A stretch of DNA of 64,000 nt from Colwellia chukchiensis (GTDB lineage Bacteria > Pseudomonadota > Gammaproteobacteria > Enterobacterales > Alteromonadaceae), in assembly GCF_002104455.1 (NCBI RefSeq), contig NZ_NBOC01000004.1:62001-126000 (forward strand), given 5' to 3'. The translations under genes were made by a program, and so were the position numbers. Shown here one piece after another: positions 9,488-20,589 of the stretch. The notes below the pieces were generated by a model, which had not been told where the DNA came from, ran no database searches, and saw nothing but the letters and a program-made list of their open reading frames with translations. Positions within the stretch are counted from its first letter, which is position 1. Each line of letters opens with the position of its first letter.

Positions 9488-9775
9488 CAAGAATAGCACT
9501 GACAAGGTTAGCGGCTAATTTGCTTGAGGAAATGTAAAGTGCCACTAGCTTTTGGTAAAATCCGAACTCTAAACAGGGGCGAGATGTGAACTTTGAACTG
9601 TTGTACTTTTGAGTTAATGAATTTTTATTAATAGTGCAAGAGGGGACAATTTTAATGCGGTAAAAACAGCCGAATTTAGGTATTGAAGTTTTAAGTCAAA
9701 GTATGATTAATAACGCATACAGAAATAACTTTAGCTAGGGTTTTATTTAAAAGCGTGAGCATTGCAAGGGGAAAT

Positions 9776-9852
<77 letters not shown>

Positions 9853-9908
9853 TCCGAATGACCTAATAAATTAGGAAAGCCAAGTTATTTTAATTCCAAC
9901 TTAAGAAT

Positions 9909-9985
<77 letters not shown>

Positions 9986-10041
9986 TCCGAATGACCTAAT
10001 AAATTAGGTAAGCCAAGTTATTTTAATTCCAACTTAAGAAT

Positions 10042-10118
<77 letters not shown>

Positions 10119-10226
10119 TCCGAATGACCTAATTAATTAGGTAAGCCAAGTTGTTTTAATTCCAACTTAAGAATATTTAGCTTTGCATGGTTACCCGCTA
10201 AGCGAGCTTCCTTGAAAGCGAGGCGT

Positions 10227-10255
10227 ATGATAAGGATACCTTTGCCTATTTGCAA
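10227..10255 (-). promoter_or_regulatory. Predicted sigma-70 promoter of the tRNA-fMet array
   Basis: On the minus strand a TTGCAA -35 box (10250-10255) is separated by 17 bp from TATCAT (10227-10232). A GC-rich discriminator follows, as in stringently controlled stable-RNA promoters. It lies about 110 bp before the first tRNA. The rest of 10119-10480 shows no gene; it also holds the leader of rlmKL, with a TATAAT box at 10445-10450. Confidence 0.7.
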
Positions 10256-10480
10256 CCCGTTTTAAGATTAATTTTAGCATTTTTTTTAACTATTTTTACT
10301 TTGTTGTATTTTTGCTCTGCTTTGGTGGGAATTTTAAACGATTCGTCGTTGCTTTGGCGTTAGCGGGAAAATAACGGAGAGAAAATAATGACCAGATAGT
10401 GGTGCTAATTTGTAAAATGGCTATAAGTAAGACCTGTCTTTGTTTATAATCGCCGGCATAAATTAGATTGGAAAACCTTT

Positions 10481-12607
10481 ATGCAGCAATTTTTAGCATT
10501 AACCTCGCCAGGTATAGAAATATTACTAGCACAAGAACTTAAAGACTTGAACGCTGAACAAGTGGTTCAAAAGCCTGAAGGTGTTTATTTTAGTGCCTCA
10601 ATTGAACATAGCTACCATATTTGTTTGCATTTACGGTTAGCAACGCGAGTGTTGTTAAAAATAGCAGAAGGTGCTGCGAGTAACAAAGAGCAGCTATATG
10701 CGAGTGCCAAGGCGGTAGATTGGTCAACATTATTTTCGGTGGAAAGTACCTTTGCCATTGATTTTGTCGGTACCAGCGATGAGATCAGAAATAGCCAATT
10801 TGGCGCGTTAACGGTTAAAGATGCCGTTGTAGATCATTTTCGTGACTTAAACCAACAACGTCCGACGGTAGATAAAGCTAACCCACACATTAGCTTTCAA
10901 GCGCGGCTTTTACGCGATCAAGTATCTTTGTACCTTGATTTTTCAGGTCGGAGCTTGTTTAAGCGTGGTTATCGTGAAAATACCGGCGCTGCACCTTTAA
11001 AAGAGCATTTAGCTGCTGCCATTATTACCCGTTCAGGTTGGTTAGCCGACACTTCAAAACCATTGGTTGACCCTATGTGTGGCTCGGGCACTATCGTGAT
11101 TGAAGCTGTGCTTATGGCTGCAGGGTATGCGCCAGGTATCGACAGAGCTTCGTGGGGCTTTGAACATTGGCTTGGGCATCAAGGTGATGCTTGGCAGACG
11201 GCCAAGTCAGCTGCTATTGAACACTCGCATATCGGCTTAACACAATTAAAAACCAAAGTGTTTGGTATTGACCTTGATAGCCGAGTGCTAAGAACCGCAC
11301 AACAAAATGCGAAAAATGCGGGCATACAAAAATTTATCGAGTTCTCTTGTAAAAGTGCCAATGAGATAAAAAATGCCTTTGGCTCGTCGGGGACTATCTT
11401 ATTTAATCCGCCGTACGGTGAACGTATCGGTGAATTACCTGAACTCGTTGAAACTTTTGCCTTATTAGGGCAAAAATTTAAGTCACACTTTGTTAATTGG
11501 CGGGTGGCAGTTTTAACCGCCAATGTCGAGCTATTGGGCATGATGAAAATGGCGAGCTTTAAACGTTACAAGTTTAAAAACGGCCCTTTAGACTGCCAAT
11601 TTGCGCTGTACAACCTAGACGATAAACAAGTAGCGAGTAGTAAGGTTAATGCAGAGTTTGAAGAAAAAGATTCTGCCTTTGCTAATCGATTATTAAAAAA
11701 CAAGAAAAACTTAAAAACTTGGCTAAAGCGCGAACAAATCAGCTGTTATCGCTTATATGATGCCGATATTCCTGAGTACAATGTTGCAGTGGATGTTTAT
11801 GATGACCACCTTGTAATTCATGAATATGCAGCGCCAAAAAATATCGATGCTGATAAAGTAGCGAAACGATTACAAGAGGTGGTGTATTTTGCGCCGAAAG
11901 TGCTTGGCGTAGCCACTGATAAAGCGATCATTAAAACCCGAGCCAAGCAAAAAGGCAAAGAGCAATATCAGCGGGTTGAACAAACCAAGAAATCACTGAT
12001 TGTTGATGAATATGGTGCCAAGTTAAAAGTGAACCTGTGGGACTATTTAGATACGGGCTTATTTCTTGATCATCGCAAAACGCGACAAATTGTTGCCAAA
12101 AAAGCGCAAGGAAAGTCACTATTAAATCTGTTTGCTTATACTGGCTCAGTGTCGGTACAGGCAGCGTTGCATGGCGCAAGCGCAGTGACCACAGTTGATA
12201 TGTCAAATACCTATTTAAATTGGGCGCAAGATAATTTTCAATTGAATAACTTAAGCGGTCATAAATATCAATTTATTCAGGCCGACTGTTTACAGTGGTT
12301 GAAGAAGAATGAACAAAAGTTTGATTTAGTGTTTATCGACCCACCGACATTTTCCAACTCAAAGCGTATGGGAGAAAGTTTCGATGTGCAGCGTGATCAT
12401 GTCAGCTTAATTAGCGACGGAATCAAAGCACTAGCCACGGGCGGAGAGCTCATTTTTACCAATAACAAGCGCAATTTTAAAATGGATTTTGCCGGTGTAG
12501 CCGCGCTAGGGCTAGAGGTAAAAGCGCTGAGCGAGCAAACGCTAGATAAAGACTTTCAGCGTAATAAACACATACATAACAGTTGGTTAATCACAGTTAA
12601 GGGTTAG
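10481..12607 (+). CDS. rlmL: Bifunctional 23S rRNA methyltransferase RlmKL
   Basis: This 708-residue protein is close to the E. coli RlmKL length. It has an N-terminal THUMP region, a first Rossmann methyltransferase with DPMCGSGTIVIEA (motif I, near residue 205) and FNPPYGER (near 308), and a second C-terminal methyltransferase with LNLFAYTGSVSVQAA (near 550) and FIDPPTFSNSKRM (near 620). The two halves make m2G2445 and m7G2069 in 23S rRNA in the enterobacterial enzyme. It is the first gene of a plus-strand run, followed after 4 bp by the glutaredoxin-like gene. Confidence 0.95.
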   Translation: MQQFLALTSPGIEILLAQELKDLNAEQVVQKPEGVYFSASIEHSYHICLHLRLATRVLLKIAEGAASNKEQLYASAKAVDWSTLFSVESTFAIDFVGTSDEIRNSQFGALTVKDAVVDHFRDLNQQRPTVDKANPHISFQARLLRDQVSLYLDFSGRSLFKRGYRENTGAAPLKEHLAAAIITRSGWLADTSKPLVDPMCGSGTIVIEAVLMAAGYAPGIDRASWGFEHWLGHQGDAWQTAKSAAIEHSHIGLTQLKTKVFGIDLDSRVLRTAQQNAKNAGIQKFIEFSCKSANEIKNAFGSSGTILFNPPYGERIGELPELVETFALLGQKFKSHFVNWRVAVLTANVELLGMMKMASFKRYKFKNGPLDCQFALYNLDDKQVASSKVNAEFEEKDSAFANRLLKNKKNLKTWLKREQISCYRLYDADIPEYNVAVDVYDDHLVIHEYAAPKNIDADKVAKRLQEVVYFAPKVLGVATDKAIIKTRAKQKGKEQYQRVEQTKKSLIVDEYGAKLKVNLWDYLDTGLFLDHRKTRQIVAKKAQGKSLLNLFAYTGSVSVQAALHGASAVTTVDMSNTYLNWAQDNFQLNNLSGHKYQFIQADCLQWLKKNEQKFDLVFIDPPTFSNSKRMGESFDVQRDHVSLISDGIKALATGGELIFTNNKRNFKMDFAGVAALGLEVKALSEQTLDKDFQRNKHIHNSWLITVKG

Positions 12608-12611
12608 CATT

Positions 12612-12842
12612 ATGTCAGTTAAATTTAATCTTTATGGTAGTGAAGGTTGTCACTTATGCGAGCAGGCGTTGGCGCTGTGTTTGGCGGTAATGCCGGCAAC
12701 TGCACTAGCAGAAGTTGATATCTTAGATGATGAGCAGTTACTTGAACTCTATCGTATTAGTATTCCTGTACTGGAACGTTTGTCAGACGGCAAGAAACTG
12801 TTTTGGCCATTTGAGCAAGCACAAATTTTGGAGTTGTTGTAA
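12612..12842 (+). CDS. Glutaredoxin-like protein (DUF836 family)
   Basis: This 76-residue thioredoxin-fold protein starts with a beta strand and a redox motif, YGSEGCHLCEQA (CxxC at about residues 13-16). A short helix follows, then a SIPVL cis-proline segment near residue 56. It matches the glutaredoxin family protein often found between rlmKL and uup in gammaproteobacteria. A thiol-disulfide role is inferred from the CxxC and cis-proline; the physiological partner is unknown. It is spaced 4 bp from rlmKL and 3 bp from uup. Confidence 0.85.
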   Translation: MSVKFNLYGSEGCHLCEQALALCLAVMPATALAEVDILDDEQLLELYRISIPVLERLSDGKKLFWPFEQAQILELL

Positions 12843-12845
12843 TTT

Positions 12846-14756
12846 ATGGAATTAGTTCGTATTTCTCAAGGCGAATTAGCCTTTGGTGAAGACAAGATTC
12901 TAGATAAGGCGGATCTTAGTATACAAACCGGCGAGCGCATTTGTTTGGTGGGCCGAAACGGCGCTGGTAAGTCTACATTAATGAAAGTATTAATGGGGCT
13001 GCAAACGTTAGATGATGGTCAAGTGCTCAAGTCGAGTACTATGCAAGTGGCGATGTTAGAGCAAGATCCCCCTGAGTCGTCTGATATCAGTGTTTTTGAC
13101 TATATTGCCCAAGGGGTAAAAGAGAATGCGGATTTAATTAAACGTTATCACGCTATTGCCCATGCAGTAACCGAAGACCCCTCTGAACAAAACTTAATGA
13201 AATTAGCCAATATTCAAGAGCAGCTTGAAGTGGCGAATGCCTGGCAAGACGAACAGTTGATTGAACAAGTAATGACCACCTTGGCGCTAAATGCTGATGA
13301 TAAAATTTGTGATTTATCAGGTGGTTGGCTGCGTAAACTTGCCTTGGCTAAAGCCTTAGTTACCGCGCCAGACATTTTATTGCTTGATGAGCCAACTAAC
13401 CACTTGGATATAAAAAGTGTTTTGTGGTTGGAGAACTTTTTAAAAGACTTTGCCGGTACTATCTTGTTTATTAGTCACGACCGAGCATTTATTCGTGGTG
13501 TTTCAACACGCATTATTGACCTTGATCGCGGGATATTAAAAAGCTACCCCGGCGACTATGATCGCTACATTGAGCAAAAAGCTCATGACTTACAAGTAGA
13601 AACCCAACAAAATGCATTGTTTGATAAACGCTTAGCTGAAGAAGAAGTGTGGATCAGACAAGGTATAAAAGCCCGTCGTACCCGTAATGAAGGTCGTGTT
13701 AGGGCATTAGAAAAACTGCGAAAAGAGCGACAAGCTCGCCGCGAAGTGCGTAATCAAAGCAGCATGAAAATCAGCCAAGGTGAGCGCTCAGGTAAGTTAG
13801 TATTTGAGGCGGAAAACCTCACAATGGCTTTTGATGATAAAGCGATAATAAAAAACTTAGACTTATTGATCACTCGTAATGATCGCATCGCTTTTATAGG
13901 TGCCAATGGCACGGGTAAATCAACCTTAATCAAGCTGATCATGGGCAATTTAGTGCCAAGCAGTGGGAAAATGCGCTCAGGGGTTAATTTAGATATTGCC
14001 TACTTTGATCAACATCGTGACGCTTTAGACTTAAATAAAACCGTACAAGAAATCGTTGGTGAAGGTAAACAAGAAGTTGTGGTTAATGGCAAGCCTCGCC
14101 ATGTACTAGGCTATTTACAAGACTTTTTGTTTAGTCCAAAACGTGCTCGTACCCCTGTACGCGCCTTGTCTGGCGGTGAAAAAAACCGTTTGTTGCTCGC
14201 AAGGCTATTTTTACGCCCCAGTAATTTACTGATTTTAGATGAGCCTACTAACGATCTCGACATTGAAACTTTAGAGTTATTGGAAGAAGTCGTTGCAAAT
14301 TACGCTGGAACCGTTATTTTAGTCAGCCATGATCGTGATTTTGTTAACAATTGTGTGAGCAGTTGTTTATATTTTGATGGTACAGGGCATATCAGCCAAA
14401 TAGTGGGTGGTTATGATGATGTTGATAGTTATCTCGAACTTAAAGATAAACAACGTCAAGCCATGAAACCGGAAACGGAAAAAAGCAAACCAGTAGAAAA
14501 AAAACCGCTTGTTAGCGAAAAAGTTGAACTAACCAGCAAGAAAAAGCTCTCTTATAAAGAGCAGCGAGAGTTAGCATCACTACCGCAAGTAATTGACGAG
14601 CTTGAAAGCCTGATCGCTGATTATCAACAACAAGTAAATAGTGCTGACTTTTTTAGTCAAAGCACAGAGCACACCAGCACCATATTGAACCAGCTAGCCG
14701 AAAGCGAGTCGAAACTCGAGCTTGCATACGCTAGATGGCAAGAATTAGATGATTAA
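12846..14756 (+). CDS. uup: ABC-F family ATPase Uup
   Basis: This 636-residue soluble protein has two ABC ATPase domains. Walker A motifs are GRNGAGKST (near residue 37) and GANGTGKST (near 355). Signatures are LSGGWLRKLALAKAL and LSGGEKNRLLLARL, with matching DEPTNHLD and DEPTNDLD Walker B regions. A charged linker lies between the domains, and the C-terminus is a Lys/Glu-rich coiled-coil domain as in Uup. There are no membrane segments. ABC-F proteins act on ribosomes; Uup also affects transposon excision and replication-related DNA structures. It is co-transcribed with rlmKL and the DUF3466 gene. Confidence 0.93.
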   Translation: MELVRISQGELAFGEDKILDKADLSIQTGERICLVGRNGAGKSTLMKVLMGLQTLDDGQVLKSSTMQVAMLEQDPPESSDISVFDYIAQGVKENADLIKRYHAIAHAVTEDPSEQNLMKLANIQEQLEVANAWQDEQLIEQVMTTLALNADDKICDLSGGWLRKLALAKALVTAPDILLLDEPTNHLDIKSVLWLENFLKDFAGTILFISHDRAFIRGVSTRIIDLDRGILKSYPGDYDRYIEQKAHDLQVETQQNALFDKRLAEEEVWIRQGIKARRTRNEGRVRALEKLRKERQARREVRNQSSMKISQGERSGKLVFEAENLTMAFDDKAIIKNLDLLITRNDRIAFIGANGTGKSTLIKLIMGNLVPSSGKMRSGVNLDIAYFDQHRDALDLNKTVQEIVGEGKQEVVVNGKPRHVLGYLQDFLFSPKRARTPVRALSGGEKNRLLLARLFLRPSNLLILDEPTNDLDIETLELLEEVVANYAGTVILVSHDRDFVNNCVSSCLYFDGTGHISQIVGGYDDVDSYLELKDKQRQAMKPETEKSKPVEKKPLVSEKVELTSKKKLSYKEQRELASLPQVIDELESLIADYQQQVNSADFFSQSTEHTSTILNQLAESESKLELAYARWQELDD

Positions 14757-14781
14757 TAACGAAAGTGAGTTTAGTAGTTAG

Positions 14782-16548
14782 ATGAGAAAATTTGTAAAAA
14801 CAATATTAGCATTAGGTATGACTAGTGCATTAGGATTGCCCGCCGCTAATGCTGCGACATACCAAGTGATTGATAAAGGTAATGTCTCCTCATTAAAATA
14901 TACCTACTCCCAACAAGAAAATAACAATGGTGAAGCTGCTATTTCAGGCACTGGCATATATAATTTTCCCGTGCAGTTTCAGTATTTTGATGAAGACGAC
15001 TATGACACGATTGTCGCCTTAGCAAATCGAGATCATGAAGCAGTACATGACTTAAATGATATTGAAGACGAAGCCGCACTGCGAGCGGGTACGCCAACGG
15101 CTAACGACTTATCTTGGGTATTACGATTTTTGCAAGCGCGAGCAGGTAATTCGTTGTATCAGCAGTTTGGTGATATTTTTGCCATGACTAATTTTAATGG
15201 TCAAACTGAATTATTTAATGTTTTTGATACAAACCTGCCGGGCACAGAGCTGTTTACTCGCTCAACCAAAGAATATATTGAAGGTATTACCAATGAAGGT
15301 TGGGTGTATGGTAGTGCATCTGCGCCATATTTACCGCTCGACTTTACCGAAAGCGATGGAGAGCAAGTGACGCATTGGGTACGCAGTTTTACCACCCGAG
15401 GTTTTTTCTCGCCCGATGGTGGTAATACCATTATCGAAATTGTACCACCGAGTGAAACTGAGTTGCCAGAAGATCAACGTTTTGGTGGCGAGTCGGCTAT
15501 TTTAGATATTAGTGATTCACATTATGCGGTTGGCTATGCCAGTACCAGTATTGATAAAAATGGCATTGACTTTATTACCGATGAAAGCGGTGGTTGTGCT
15601 GATCCAGAGCGATTGAAAGATGTTCCGTTTGAGGTTTGTGTGCAAGGTGTGGTGGAAAATATTTACAACACTGAGGCCTTTAAATGGACCATTGATGAGC
15701 AAGGCGTTGTGACCTCGGAAGCACTAGGGCAATTAGTAACTCCACACCCTGATGATGAACGTGAATATATCAACTATGCGCAAGCGGTAAATAATCATGG
15801 CGTGGCTGTTGGTTTTGCTTATGGTTGGTGGGATGAAAACGAAACAGAGCCAAGTGTTAACGAACGTCGTGAACTCTACGCTGTGGTTTATAAAGATGGT
15901 GAGGTTAAAGACTTTACTGATGATCACAGCGAGTATTTTCGCTCAAAAGCCTATGATATTAATGACGGCGGTATCGCGGTAGGGCATGTAACCACTTATA
16001 TTAATGGTAATTTACGCACTAAGTTTTACCATGTTGACACCAATGCTGACACCATGGCTATGGTGTTACCGACCGACTTTTTCACAGGCAGCTCCAGTAC
16101 GGCTCGTGCTATTAATGAGGCAGGGAAAATTGTTGGCGAGGGCGAAGTAGAAACGCATAACGACAATGCCAGTACACCGCGAAGAACCCACGGCTTCTTG
16201 TATGATATCAGCACTGAAACCTTTACAGATTTAAATAACTTTTTGAGCTGTGATAGCCCCTATACCATTATAGAAGCTCGCGATATTAATGATGCCGACG
16301 AGATTTCAGCGACTGCCTTGGTACGGGTACCACGTCATGATGCCAAAGGTGAATTAATGTTTGATGAACAAGGTGAGCAACTATTTGAAGATGTGGTTCG
16401 CGCTGTTAGCCTTAAACCCATTGCAGGTGAGATTGAAAACTGCAGTGAAGTTGAAGAAAAAACAGAAAGAAAGGGCGCAGGTTTAGGCTTAAGCAGCTTG
16501 TTTTTGTTGGTACTAGTGGCGTTGCGTCGTCGATTTCATTTAGCATAA
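14782..16548 (+). CDS. DUF3466 family exported protein with a C-terminal sorting-like tail
   Basis: This 588-residue acidic protein has a signal peptide (cleavage near ANA-A, residue 25). It carries repeated ND-G-VAVG motifs (AINEAGKIVGEG, DINDGGIAVGHV) typical of the DUF3466 and HAF-repeat type of extracellular beta-propeller-like proteins. The end is a Gly-rich turn, a hydrophobic segment and RRR, which resembles a GlyGly-CTERM/rhombosortase signal although the paired Gly is replaced by GAGLG. It is 25 bp downstream of uup and probably in the same transcript. Function unknown. Confidence 0.8.
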   Translation: MRKFVKTILALGMTSALGLPAANAATYQVIDKGNVSSLKYTYSQQENNNGEAAISGTGIYNFPVQFQYFDEDDYDTIVALANRDHEAVHDLNDIEDEAALRAGTPTANDLSWVLRFLQARAGNSLYQQFGDIFAMTNFNGQTELFNVFDTNLPGTELFTRSTKEYIEGITNEGWVYGSASAPYLPLDFTESDGEQVTHWVRSFTTRGFFSPDGGNTIIEIVPPSETELPEDQRFGGESAILDISDSHYAVGYASTSIDKNGIDFITDESGGCADPERLKDVPFEVCVQGVVENIYNTEAFKWTIDEQGVVTSEALGQLVTPHPDDEREYINYAQAVNNHGVAVGFAYGWWDENETEPSVNERRELYAVVYKDGEVKDFTDDHSEYFRSKAYDINDGGIAVGHVTTYINGNLRTKFYHVDTNADTMAMVLPTDFFTGSSSTARAINEAGKIVGEGEVETHNDNASTPRRTHGFLYDISTETFTDLNNFLSCDSPYTIIEARDINDADEISATALVRVPRHDAKGELMFDEQGEQLFEDVVRAVSLKPIAGEIENCSEVEEKTERKGAGLGLSSLFLLVLVALRRRFHLA

Positions 16549-16577
16549 GTACTGATTAAGTACATTTAATAGTCATT

Positions 16578-16624
16578 GGCCTGATCGCGCTGTTCCAATT
16601 TGCGGTCAGGCCTTTTGTTTTTTT
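16578..16624 (+). terminator. Intrinsic terminator after the DUF3466 gene
   Basis: GGCCTGATCGC (16578-16588) pairs with GCGGTCAGGCC (16602-16612) apart from one mismatched pair. A T-rich tract follows at 16613-16624. It closes the rlmKL-uup-DUF3466 transcript. The rest of 16549-16827 has no recognisable gene. Confidence 0.85.
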
Positions 16625-16827
16625 GTCTTTTATCCTCACCAAAGTCGCCACCCAATAGCGTTATAAATCCTACCTTAGCGCTTTCAGTAATACTAAGCGT
16701 TAATGCTCAATAGCTAGCACAGCACACCAGCTGAGCCAAGTTTAAAAAGTGTACCTAGCCTAAGCACAGAATTTTTAGTCAGCAGAGGTAAGCTTGGCTA
16801 TTAAGCCAGATTTTTTTTAATTTTTTG

Positions 16828-16855
16828 CTTGAAATTATTTTCCCTACCCCCACAT
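16828..16855 (+). promoter_or_regulatory. Sigma-32 heat-shock promoter of htpG
   Basis: A perfect CTTGAAA -35 box (16828-16834) is followed after 13 bp by CCCCACAT (16848-16855), nearly the RpoH consensus CCCCATNT. It lies about 85 bp before the htpG start. Heat-shock control of htpG is well established in gammaproteobacteria. Confidence 0.9.
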
Positions 16856-16940
16856 GTTTACTATCGAGTGAGTATTGAATGATATTTAATACTGACAATA
16901 AACCATCATTTTTATGTTCGTTAGAGTAGGAAATATTCAG

Positions 16941-18902
16941 ATGTCTGAGACAGGTCAAAAAGAAGTTCATGGTTTTCAAACAGAGGTGAAGCAGTTGCTT
17001 CAGCTTATGATCCATTCACTTTATTCTAATAAAGAAATATTTTTGCGTGAGTTAGTATCTAATGCTGCTGATGCATCAGACAAGTTACGTTTTAAAGCCT
17101 TGTCCAATGCAGACCTTTATGAAGGTGACGGTGAACTGCGCGTGCGTGTTAGTGCCGACAAAGAAGCGAATACTGTGACCATTTCTGATAATGGTATTGG
17201 TATGACGCATGATCAAATTATTGAGCACTTAGGCACGATTGCTAAATCCGGTACAGCAGAGTTTTTCTCTCAACTGTCTGGCGACCAAGCGGCTGATTCT
17301 CAATTAATCGGTCAATTTGGTGTCGGTTTTTACTCAGCATTTATCGTTGCAGATAAAGTTACTGTACGTTCACGCGCTGCTGGTGTTGATGCCTCTGAAG
17401 GTGTTGAATGGACATCTGAAGGTGAAGGGGAGTTTACTACCGCCAAAATTGAAAAAGCCAATCGCGGTACCGACATTATTTTACACCTAAAAGAAGATGA
17501 AAAAGAGTTTGCTGATGAATGGCGCTTAAAGTCGATTGTTACTAAATATTCTGATCATATTTCAGTATCGGTTGAAATGTTAACGCCAGAAGTGCCTGCG
17601 GTTGAAGCAGTTGCTGAAGTTAAAGATGAAGACGGCAATGTAACTACACCTGCGGTTGAAGCGCGTGATGCGATTCCTGCGAAATGGGAAGCGGTTAACA
17701 AAGCAACAGCACTGTGGACGCGTGAAAAAGCAGACGTAAGTGATGACGAATATAAAGAGTTCTACAAACATGTTTCACATGATTTTGCTGATCCTATGTT
17801 GTGGGAGCACAACAAAGTAGAAGGTAAAACTGAATATACTTCGTTGCTTTATATTCCATCAAAAGCACCGTTTGATATGTACAACCGTGAAAAGCAACAT
17901 GGCTTAAAGCTTTATGTACAGCGCGTATTTATTATGGACGATGCTGAGCAGTTTATGCCAACTTACCTGCGTTTTGTTAAAGGTTTATTAGACTCAAATG
18001 ACTTGCCGTTAAACGTTTCGCGTGAAATTTTACAAGACAGTAAAATCACCCAAGCGATCCGTAAAGGCTGTACTAAACGCGTATTAAAAATGTTAGAAAA
18101 ACTCGGCAAAAAAGACGCTGAGCAATACCAACTGTTTTGGAATGAGTTTGGTCAAGTACTAAAAGAAGGCCCAGCAGAAGATATGGCTAACAAAGATGCC
18201 ATCGCAGGGTTATTACGTTTTGCCTCAACACATGCTGATACCAGTGTCCAAAGTGCATCATTAGCGCAGTATGTTGAGCGCATGAAAGAAGGTCAGGATA
18301 AGATTTACTATGTGGTTGCAGATAGCTTTGAAGCGGCAAAAAACAGCCCACATTTAGAAGTGTTCCGCAAGAAAGGCATTGAAGTCTTGTTAATGTCAGA
18401 TCGCATTGACGAGTGGTTAGTGAGCCACCTAACTGAGTTTGATGGTAAGCAACTGCAATCTGTGACCCGTGGTGGTTTAGACCTAGGCGATATGGATGAT
18501 GCAGAGACGAAGGAAGCACAAGAAAAACTTGCACAAGAGTTTGACTCTGTGATCACGCGCATCAAAACCGCACTCGAAGGTAAAGCCAAAGACGTTAAAA
18601 TTTCACAACGCTTAACGGATTCTCCTGCCTGTATTGTTGCAGACGAGCATGACATGAGCAGCCAAATGATGAAGTTAATGCAGTCGGTAGGTCAAGAAGT
18701 ACCTGACGCCTTACCGATTTTTGAGATTAACGCTGAGCACGAATTGATCAAGCATGTTGCAGATCAGCAAGACGATACGCAGTTTAATCAGTGGGTTGAA
18801 GTGTTATTTGAACAAGCCATGTTAGCAGAGCGCGGTAGTTTAAAAGATCCAGCAAGCTTTGTGGCGCGATTAAACAAACTGATGCTAAGTTTGACTCAGT
18901 AA
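16941..18902 (+). CDS. htpG: Molecular chaperone HtpG (Hsp90)
   Basis: This 653-residue cytoplasmic Hsp90 has all N-terminal ATP-binding motifs: [33 protein letters not shown] and [16 protein letters not shown]. The middle domain includes LNVSREILQ and the C-terminal dimer domain is complete. I take the ATG at 16941 ([12 protein letters not shown]) as the start; an ATG nine codons earlier is open but not conserved. An acidic, Val/Ala/Glu-rich insert near residues 215-250 makes it slightly longer than E. coli HtpG. It is monocistronic, with a sigma-32 promoter upstream and a terminator downstream. Confidence 0.97.
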   Translation: MSETGQKEVHGFQTEVKQLLQLMIHSLYSNKEIFLRELVSNAADASDKLRFKALSNADLYEGDGELRVRVSADKEANTVTISDNGIGMTHDQIIEHLGTIAKSGTAEFFSQLSGDQAADSQLIGQFGVGFYSAFIVADKVTVRSRAAGVDASEGVEWTSEGEGEFTTAKIEKANRGTDIILHLKEDEKEFADEWRLKSIVTKYSDHISVSVEMLTPEVPAVEAVAEVKDEDGNVTTPAVEARDAIPAKWEAVNKATALWTREKADVSDDEYKEFYKHVSHDFADPMLWEHNKVEGKTEYTSLLYIPSKAPFDMYNREKQHGLKLYVQRVFIMDDAEQFMPTYLRFVKGLLDSNDLPLNVSREILQDSKITQAIRKGCTKRVLKMLEKLGKKDAEQYQLFWNEFGQVLKEGPAEDMANKDAIAGLLRFASTHADTSVQSASLAQYVERMKEGQDKIYYVVADSFEAAKNSPHLEVFRKKGIEVLLMSDRIDEWLVSHLTEFDGKQLQSVTRGGLDLGDMDDAETKEAQEKLAQEFDSVITRIKTALEGKAKDVKISQRLTDSPACIVADEHDMSSQMMKLMQSVGQEVPDALPIFEINAEHELIKHVADQQDDTQFNQWVEVLFEQAMLAERGSLKDPASFVARLNKLMLSLTQ

Positions 18903-18991
18903 TTAGTGCGTAAAAAAGCAGTCAATCTCTAGGCAAGAGCTGGGCTATTGGCTGCAATATAGAAAATCGCTAGGGTCGTTAGACTTTAGTC

Positions 18992-19020
18992 AAAAAAAGG
19001 AGCTTTTTAGCTCCTTTTTT
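18992..19020 (+). terminator. Intrinsic terminator after htpG
   Basis: AGGAGCT (18998-19004) pairs with AGCTCCT (19009-19015) around a TTTT loop. The stem is extended by A/T pairs and followed by a T run. Confidence 0.9.
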
Positions 19021-19104
19021 GTCTTTTTACTTCGCTTGCTACTTGTTTGCAACCCTTTGAATATGTATAGTGTTTGCTCTTCGCAAAACCAATTCATTAA
19101 TTAA

Positions 19105-19764
<660 letters not shown>

Positions 19765-19823
19765 CTTAACGCTAACCGCCAACGCGCATATTTCATACTA
19801 GCAAGCGTTTAGTGCTTAACAAT

Positions 19824-19850
19824 AAAAAGGGATCGCTGAGATCCCTTTTT
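19824..19850 (+). terminator. Intrinsic terminator after adk
   Basis: An 11-bp perfect stem (AAAAAGGGATC, then GATCCCTTTTT) surrounds a 5-nt loop and ends in a T run. The remaining part of 19765-20132 shows no supported gene; short open frames there have no ribosome site or family resemblance. Confidence 0.92.
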
Positions 19851-20132
19851 GTGTTTCTAAGCTGGTAAAACTTGTTATCGTCTGCAAGTGTTATGTTGCA
19901 ATAGCAACCTTGCTAATTTTCTAAGTCGTTATCCACTCATAATGGCAAGTGTTTTCTTGAATTGCTGCTATCAATAGCTTGTCATTGTGGGTATGATTTA
20001 TTTCTATAATATTGATATCGAAACTAAAATCTCTAATTATTAAAAGTATAACCAATACAACATTGTCATTGTTTTGCATTCAGTTGAATGCTTGCAAAGC
20101 GCTTACACGCCATAAAAACATGAGGGACAACT

Positions 20133-20528
20133 ATGCTACAACTTTCAATTACCGGCTTTTACGCAAGCTTATTAGCACTATTATATTTAGGTTTAACCAT
20201 TAATATCATTCGTTTACGCTTGAGTTTACAAATAGGAATTGGCTCGGGTGGCAACAAAGTACTGGCAGCAGCCATTCGTATCCACGGCAATTTTGCCGAA
20301 TATGTGCCATTAGCACTCATTTTATTAGCTTGTTATGAGCTCAATAATGGTGACGCTACTATCTTGCATGCTATTGGCGCATTGTTGATCATTTCGCGCG
20401 TTTTTCACGCGATAGGATTGAGTAAATCAATCGGAGCATCATTACAACGCCAAATCGCCATGTTGTCTACGTTTGTAGTGCTGATTGTCTTGGCGGTAGT
20501 TAATATTCGCTTATTTATTGTTGCCTAA
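20133..20528 (+). CDS. MAPEG family membrane protein
   Basis: This 131-residue protein has four predicted membrane helices and the MAPEG signature: RIHGNFAEYVPLALILL near residue 49, then the helix with ISRVFHAIG. It resembles the small inner-membrane MAPEG proteins of proteobacteria (YecN-like). Eukaryotic relatives are glutathione transferases or leukotriene enzymes, but the bacterial substrate is not known. It appears monocistronic. Confidence 0.9.
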   Translation: MLQLSITGFYASLLALLYLGLTINIIRLRLSLQIGIGSGGNKVLAAAIRIHGNFAEYVPLALILLACYELNNGDATILHAIGALLIISRVFHAIGLSKSIGASLQRQIAMLSTFVVLIVLAVVNIRLFIVA

Positions 20529-20589
20529 AGACGCAGCCACTTTAGTGTCACCGCCATGCTGATATTTTAATGTTGGCATGGTCGGCTTG

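Noticed and set aside
16779-17015. 78-codon minus-strand frame upstream of htpG
   Set aside because: It covers the sigma-32 promoter and the htpG start; no family resemblance.
20012-20203. 63-codon plus-strand frame before the MAPEG gene
   Set aside because: It overlaps the MAPEG start in another frame and has no ribosome site or recognisable content.
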